Assembly (NCBI GenBank): GCA_002496805.1 | Contig: DALO01000022.1 | Span: 1-11,347 of the forward strand | Reading direction: 5' to 3' | Origin: Methanobacterium sp. UBA353 | GTDB taxonomy: Archaea > Methanobacteriota > Methanobacteria > Methanobacteriales > Methanobacteriaceae | Length of the DNA stretch: 11,347 nucleotides | Part shown: piece after piece, positions 7,879-11,347 of the stretch | How positions within the stretch are numbered: the first letter of the stretch is position 1 | How the letters are laid out: each line of letters begins with the position of its first letter | The notes under the pieces: model-generated | The model's database searches: none | Told to the model about the DNA's origin: nothing | Seen by the model: only the letters and a program-made list of their open reading frames with translations | Made by a program: the position numbers and the translations under genes

Positions 7879-7912
7879 AATATAGTTCATGTCATAATAA
7901 ATAAAATTAAAG

Positions 7913-8025
<113 letters not shown>

Positions 8026-8193
8026 GCTTATATGCTGTTCATTCTTATCTAATTTAAAGTTTTCTATGGTTAGATAAAGTTATGTTTATTCCTAGTGAAG
8101 TGCCTTATTAAAACTATCCATATAATTTATTTTTGGGATAAATCTTATTGGATTAGAATTACACATTATATTACTAGAGTTTGAGGTGTTAAA

Positions 8194-9024
8194 GTGGATG
8201 AACATGTTATAGAGGCGTTAGGTAAAGCAAAAGTAGTCATAAGGGAGGGTAAAGTAGTCAAAGTTGAAGAACCTCAAATCGATTACTGCCCTCTTTTTCA
8301 CAAGTACCGGGGTATCGAGAAACTCAATCCTCAAGTGATTAAAGAAAATATTGAATTTAGAATCAAGGATTTTGGAATGTGCACTAGCCAGAGGAAGTTA
8401 AAAATGGGGGATTTCTTATCTTTTGGAATATCTGAGACTTTTGGCACATTACTTGATGAAAAAAGTATAGATTGTGCGGTAATCGTTTGTGACGGATGTG
8501 GAACTGTGATTGTTGAAGATCCGGAACTGGTGCAAGGGATTGGTGGCAGAATCTCTGGAATTATTAGCACCAGCCTAATAAAGGAAGTTATCAATATATT
8601 GGGGGAGAATAAAGTTTTGAATCCAGAAATTGCTGAGATAAATCAGGTAAAAGGAGTTTTAAAGGCGATTAATGATGGTTACCATAAAATAGGGGTCACA
8701 GTTGCATTAGCAGCAGATGCAGTGAAACTCAGAGAAATTGAAAGGCAATATGATGAAGTGAAAATCTATATTTTCGCGGTTCATACTACTGGTATTTCCA
8801 GAGAGGATGCTAAGATCTTATTTGAAAACACCGACATCATTACTGCTTGCGCTTCTATTCACCTCAGAACTATCGCAGAAAAGAGGAATACTTTTTCAGT
8901 AGGGGTTTCAATACCCATATATGCTGCCAGTAAAGAAGGAGAAGATTTCCTTAAAATGAGAATAGAAAAGATCGGAGGATTGAAGGATAAAAAAGATGCT
9001 AAAATGCCAGATCCCCTAATTTAA
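8194..9024 (+). CDS. mmp8: Methanogenesis marker protein 8 (DUF2099 family)
   Basis: The 276-residue protein resembles the methanogenesis marker 8 family, found in methanogens and of unproven role; a link to methyl-coenzyme M reductase or its cofactor has been proposed for several such markers on phylogenetic grounds. Features recognised are KVEEPQIDYCPLF (23-35), DFGMCTSQRKLKMGDFLSFG (59-78), VIVCDGCGTVI (96-106) and VTVALAADA (168-176). Cysteines are at 32, 63, 94, 99, 102 and 219; the CDGC pair could bind a metal or cluster. There is no membrane segment. The start is GTG (8194-8196), five bases after GAGGTG. It is divergent from the tRNA gene and convergent with the CBS-domain gene, so it is transcribed alone. 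The family call is from memory of these motifs. Confidence 0.8.
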   Translation: MDEHVIEALGKAKVVIREGKVVKVEEPQIDYCPLFHKYRGIEKLNPQVIKENIEFRIKDFGMCTSQRKLKMGDFLSFGISETFGTLLDEKSIDCAVIVCDGCGTVIVEDPELVQGIGGRISGIISTSLIKEVINILGENKVLNPEIAEINQVKGVLKAINDGYHKIGVTVALAADAVKLREIERQYDEVKIYIFAVHTTGISREDAKILFENTDIITACASIHLRTIAEKRNTFSVGVSIPIYAASKEGEDFLKMRIEKIGGLKDKKDAKMPDPLI

Positions 9025-9099
9025 TAATCTATTAATAATTTTATCATAGGTCCCGTTGTTGGTTCAAGAACTAGAGATAATATCAGGAAGGAGTGATAA

Positions 9100-9489
9100 T
9101 TAGAATGTTTCATTATCTAAACCAGCAAGGGCGCGGATAAGGGAACTTTGGGTGATAAGACCTATCAAATCTCCTTGTTCTACTACTGGAATTCTTTGAT
9201 AGCCTTTTTCTGCCATAATTCTGGTAATATTCATGATTGGAGTGTTTTTCTCAGCCACTTCTGGATTTTTGCTCATTAAATCACCCACTTTGAGACCAAG
9301 TGCCTCCCCACCAGCTAGGAGGATGTCACGATGAGTTATTATTCCCACCAATTTCTTCTTGTCCACTACTGGCAGACCTCCAACATTGCACCGCATCATT
9401 TTTAGCTTTGCTGCTGCCACCATGTCGTTGCGGGAGGTTACATGAACTTCCTGGATCATGATATCTTGGGCGCGCAGTTTTTCTATCAT
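9100..9489 (-). CDS. Two-CBS-domain protein
   Basis: The 129-residue protein is a single Bateman module: CBS 1 at about 8-62 (VGGLPVVDKKKLVGIITHRDI) and CBS 2 at about 70-125 (IPVVEQGDLIGLITQSSLI). CBS pairs bind adenosine nucleotides, SAM or similar ligands and act as sensors, usually by contact with a partner. No catalytic or DNA-binding domain is attached. The ATG at 9487-9489 has no Shine-Dalgarno sequence, and a TATA-like TTAATATAG sits about 26 bases upstream, so the mRNA is probably leaderless. It is divergent from thiC with only 48 bp between start codons. A role in thiamine regulation is conceivable from position but not shown. CBS-only proteins are abundant in methanogens. Confidence 0.85.
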   Translation of the reverse strand: MIEKLRAQDIMIQEVHVTSRNDMVAAAKLKMMRCNVGGLPVVDKKKLVGIITHRDILLAGGEALGLKVGDLMSKNPEVAEKNTPIMNITRIMAEKGYQRIPVVEQGDLIGLITQSSLIRALAGLDNETF

Positions 9490-9528
9490 AATATTTAACT
9501 TTTAACTACATACTATATTAAAACAAGG
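9490..9528. promoter_or_regulatory. Interleaved divergent promoters of the CBS gene and thiC
   Basis: The plus-strand ATATTTAAC (9490-9498) is a likely thiC TATA box with a start near 9520. The minus-strand TTAATATAG (9513-9521) is a likely CBS-gene box with a start near 9490. Each promoter lies inside the other's initially transcribed region. The predicted thiC leader of about 18 bases is too short for a TPP riboswitch. Confidence 0.4.
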
Positions 9529-9537
9529 GTGAAAAAA

Positions 9538-10812
9538 GTGACTCAATTGTACCAGGCAAGTAAAGGTCAGATCACAGATGAAATAAAAAAAGTCGCCGAG
9601 AATGAGGGCATCGATGTTCAAAAACTCACACGAAGAGTTGCTAAAGGTTATGTGGTGATCCCTACCAATAAAAACAGGAATATAAAACCCTGTGGCATTG
9701 GAAAAGGACTTTCTACTAAGATCAACGCCAATCTTGGATCTTCCCCAGAACTGGAAAACGTGAATTTGGAAGTAAATAAGGCTCAAATTGCAGTCGAATC
9801 TGGTGCAGATGCTATTATGGATCTTTCTACTGGAATCAATTTCAGAAAAGTACGTAAGGCAATTATTAAAAATACGAAGGTACCTTTAGGTACTGTTCCC
9901 ATTTATCAGGCCGGTATCAATGCTTCCACGAACCGTGGAGCAGTAGTTAACATGGAAGAAGAAGACATGTTTAAGGCTATTGAAGAACAAGCTCAAGAAG
10001 GAGTTGATTTCATGACTATCCACAGTGGGATTACCCAGGACACTGTGGAGAAAGTTAAAAAATCTGAAAGGATAATGGGGGTGGTCAGCAGGGGTGGAGC
10101 ATTCCTTGCAGCTTGGATACTTCACAACCAAGAAGAAAATCCACTTTATTCAAATTATGATTACTTGCTGGAAATAGCTAAAGAACATGATATAACTATT
10201 TCTTTGGGTGATGGTCTCAGACCAGGATGTTTGGCTGATGCTTCTGATATACCTCAGATGAGTGAACTCTTAATTTTAGGGGGTCTGGTTAAACGGGCTA
10301 GGGAAGCAGGAGTTCAAGTTATGGTAGAAGGACCTGGGCATGTGCCATTAAACCAAGTTGAAGCTAACATGCAAATCCAGAAAACAGTTTGTCAAGGAGC
10401 ACCATTCTATGTTCTAGGCCCCATAGTAACTGATTTAGCACCAGGATACGACCACATTACCTCTGCCATTGGAGGAGCATTGGCTGCAAGGGCAGGAGCA
10501 GATTTCTTGTGCTATGTTACTCCTGCCGAACATCTTTCTATACCGGTCTTGCGAGATGTTAAAGAAGGAGTCATCGCATCAAAAATAGCCGCACAAGCTG
10601 CTGATGTGGCCAAAGGCCATAAAACTGCATGGGACAAAGAATTAGACATGGCCAAGGCCAGAAAGAATTTTGACTGGGAAAAACAGTATCAGCTGGCATT
10701 CGACCCTGAAAAACCTAAAAAATGCCGTGAAAGAAAACCAACAGATCGAAATGATATGTGCACTATGTGTGGTGAGTTTTGCGCTCTAAGAATGGTAAAA
10801 GACAACATGTGA
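9538..10812 (+). CDS. thiC: Phosphomethylpyrimidine synthase ThiC
   Basis: ThiC is a radical-SAM enzyme that rearranges 5-aminoimidazole ribotide into hydroxymethylpyrimidine phosphate, the pyrimidine half of thiamine. The 424-residue protein is of the archaeal length. Motifs include MDLSTGINF (94-102), GTVPIYQAGI (118-127), TIHSGI (160-165), SRGGAFLAAW (184-193), SLGDGLRPGCLADASD (222-237), VEGPGHVPL (263-271) and GPIVTDLAPGYDHI (294-307). The C-terminal cluster motif CTMCGEFC (408-415) has CX2CX3C spacing, one residue shorter than the bacterial CX2CX4C. GTG at 9538 is taken as start because GGGTGA ends five bases before it and the protein then begins MTQ as in relatives; the GTG at 9529 overlaps that Shine-Dalgarno sequence. 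Thiamine partners (thiD, thiE) are not in view. Confidence 0.95.
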   Translation: MTQLYQASKGQITDEIKKVAENEGIDVQKLTRRVAKGYVVIPTNKNRNIKPCGIGKGLSTKINANLGSSPELENVNLEVNKAQIAVESGADAIMDLSTGINFRKVRKAIIKNTKVPLGTVPIYQAGINASTNRGAVVNMEEEDMFKAIEEQAQEGVDFMTIHSGITQDTVEKVKKSERIMGVVSRGGAFLAAWILHNQEENPLYSNYDYLLEIAKEHDITISLGDGLRPGCLADASDIPQMSELLILGGLVKRAREAGVQVMVEGPGHVPLNQVEANMQIQKTVCQGAPFYVLGPIVTDLAPGYDHITSAIGGALAARAGADFLCYVTPAEHLSIPVLRDVKEGVIASKIAAQAADVAKGHKTAWDKELDMAKARKNFDWEKQYQLAFDPEKPKKCRERKPTDRNDMCTMCGEFCALRMVKDNM

Positions 10813-10813
10813 T

Positions 10814-10823
10814 TAATTTTTTA
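10814..10823 (+). terminator. Possible oligo-T terminator of thiC
   Basis: AATTTTTTAT begins two bases after the thiC stop codon. It is a plain T run without a hairpin, of the kind used in archaea. Confidence 0.35.
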
Positions 10824-10877
10824 TCTAAGAAGAAAATTTCCAAGTAACATAATCTTTTACGCATTAAACATTGGGGT

Positions 10878-11301
10878 GTGATAAAAAAAAAACTCGGATG
10901 CTTCTGGAAGAACTGAAAAGGAAATACAATCATGTTCGGGAATCGTCATGGTTATGGGGATTATCATCGCTATTAACATCTTACTTTACATAGGAATATC
11001 TTGATTATAATAATGTCTCGGGGATCATCGGGGCAATGAGCTGGACGAATGGGGAGGAACATGTTATTAGGGTTGGTTTGTTTCCAGTGAGGTGTTAAAT
11101 GGTCAGAAAAAATTACTATCAATATTAGGGGGAGGACTCGGACTAGACCACCAGCCTAAAGTTGATGAAAGTTCCCAGAAGAAAGTTTTAACTAATATTT
11201 CCTTGATTGTACGGGGATGCAGAGTTTATAAATATTTGTGTTTTAGAAAAGAGCCTCTTGAAACTTGTTCCGTCTGTAAAGTTGTTAAAAAAATAATTTG
11301 A
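10878..11301 (+). pseudogene. Possible frame-shifted gene for a small membrane-anchored protein
   Basis: Three open stretches follow each other on the plus strand. Frame 1 from about 10885 to 11001 ends in a hydrophobic segment (MVMGIIIAINILLYIG) that would be a membrane anchor. A different frame (10994-11095) reads EYLDYNNVSGIIGAMS and onward. Frame 1 resumes at 11071-11301 with a basic C-terminus ending CSVCKVVKKII. The overlaps allow one protein of roughly 130 residues to be joined with two compensating shifts. A run of ten A at 10883-10892 lies in the presumed start, after GGGGTG, and could hide another shift. The 11092 GTG has no cleanly placed Shine-Dalgarno sequence, so the 69-residue 3' ORF may not be a gene on its own. 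I do not recognise the family. Sequencing errors near a contig end could give the same picture. Confidence 0.35.
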
Positions 11302-11329
11302 ATCTTTTTCATAAGAATTTTATTTAATA

Positions 11330-11347
11330 AACAGGGTGTCTGATCTG
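11330..11347. repeat. Right arm of the 18-bp inverted repeat at the window ends
   Basis: AACAGGGTGTCTGATCTG is the exact reverse complement of positions 6-23. It is preceded by TTAATAA (11324-11330), repeating the heptamer at 22-28 in direct orientation and overlapping the arm by two bases. This suggests an insertion-sequence boundary at AT-rich target sites. Confidence 0.7.

Noticed and set aside
8045..8077. Inverted repeat TTATCTAA ... TTAGATAA around the tRNA-Met TATA box
   Set aside because: Eight AT-rich base pairs with a 17-base spacer; a match of this kind is expected by chance in DNA of this composition, and tRNA genes are seldom regulated this way.
9490..9537. TPP riboswitch upstream of thiC
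   Set aside because: The gap to the divergent gene is too short for the roughly 100-base aptamer and no CUGAGA-type core is present.
9538..9786. Minus-strand ORF over the thiC start
   Set aside because: It is the shadow of strongly conserved thiC coding sequence and lacks any domain.

Overview
The window is AT-rich chromosomal DNA from a hydrogenotrophic methanogenic archaeon, most probably a mesophilic member of the Methanobacteriales (Methanobacterium-like). The evidence is a FwdF-type polyferredoxin of formylmethanofuran dehydrogenase, a double-domain NrpR nitrogen repressor, a methanogenesis marker 8 protein, a DUF2769 protein, an archaeal ThiC, a tRNA-Met(CAU) with a bulge-helix-bulge intron, GGTG-type Shine-Dalgarno sequences and archaeal TATA boxes. 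Everything is called from sequence reading and memory of families; no database was searched.

Left part (1-2750): fwdH and fwdF lie on the minus strand and end in an oligo-T stretch close to the window edge, so the catalytic fwd genes that often follow are not present. Upstream of them is a 388-bp gene-free stretch with an inverted repeat around the fwdHF TATA box and a second, longer-range inverted repeat. A small Mop/TOBE molybdate/tungstate-binding protein follows, divergent from trmO (tRNA t6A37 methyltransferase). trmO ends in a hairpin terminator.

Centre (2750-7900): nrpR and glnA are adjacent on the minus strand. A perfect GGAA-N6-TTCC NrpR-type operator sits at the predicted start of the glnA transcript, so regulator, target gene and operator are all in view. 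glnA appears to start at TTG behind a strong AGGAG. Next come a small lipoprotein and an E1-like ThiF/MoeB/HesA enzyme (both minus), then a divergent ten-cysteine DUF2769 protein.

Right part (7900-11347): an intron-containing elongator tRNA-Met (minus) is divergent from mmp8. mmp8 converges on a two-CBS-domain protein, whose promoter interleaves with that of thiC. Beyond thiC the last ~530 bp contain only short, frame-shifting open stretches that look like a broken gene encoding a membrane-anchored protein.

The two ends of the window carry an 18-bp inverted repeat with a shared TTAATAA just inside it. This is what one expects if the contig is bounded on both sides by copies of the same insertion sequence. 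No complete defence system, CRISPR array or intact transposase was seen. The main points of interest are regulatory (glnA and fwdHF promoters), the orphaned fwdHF pair, and the ends.
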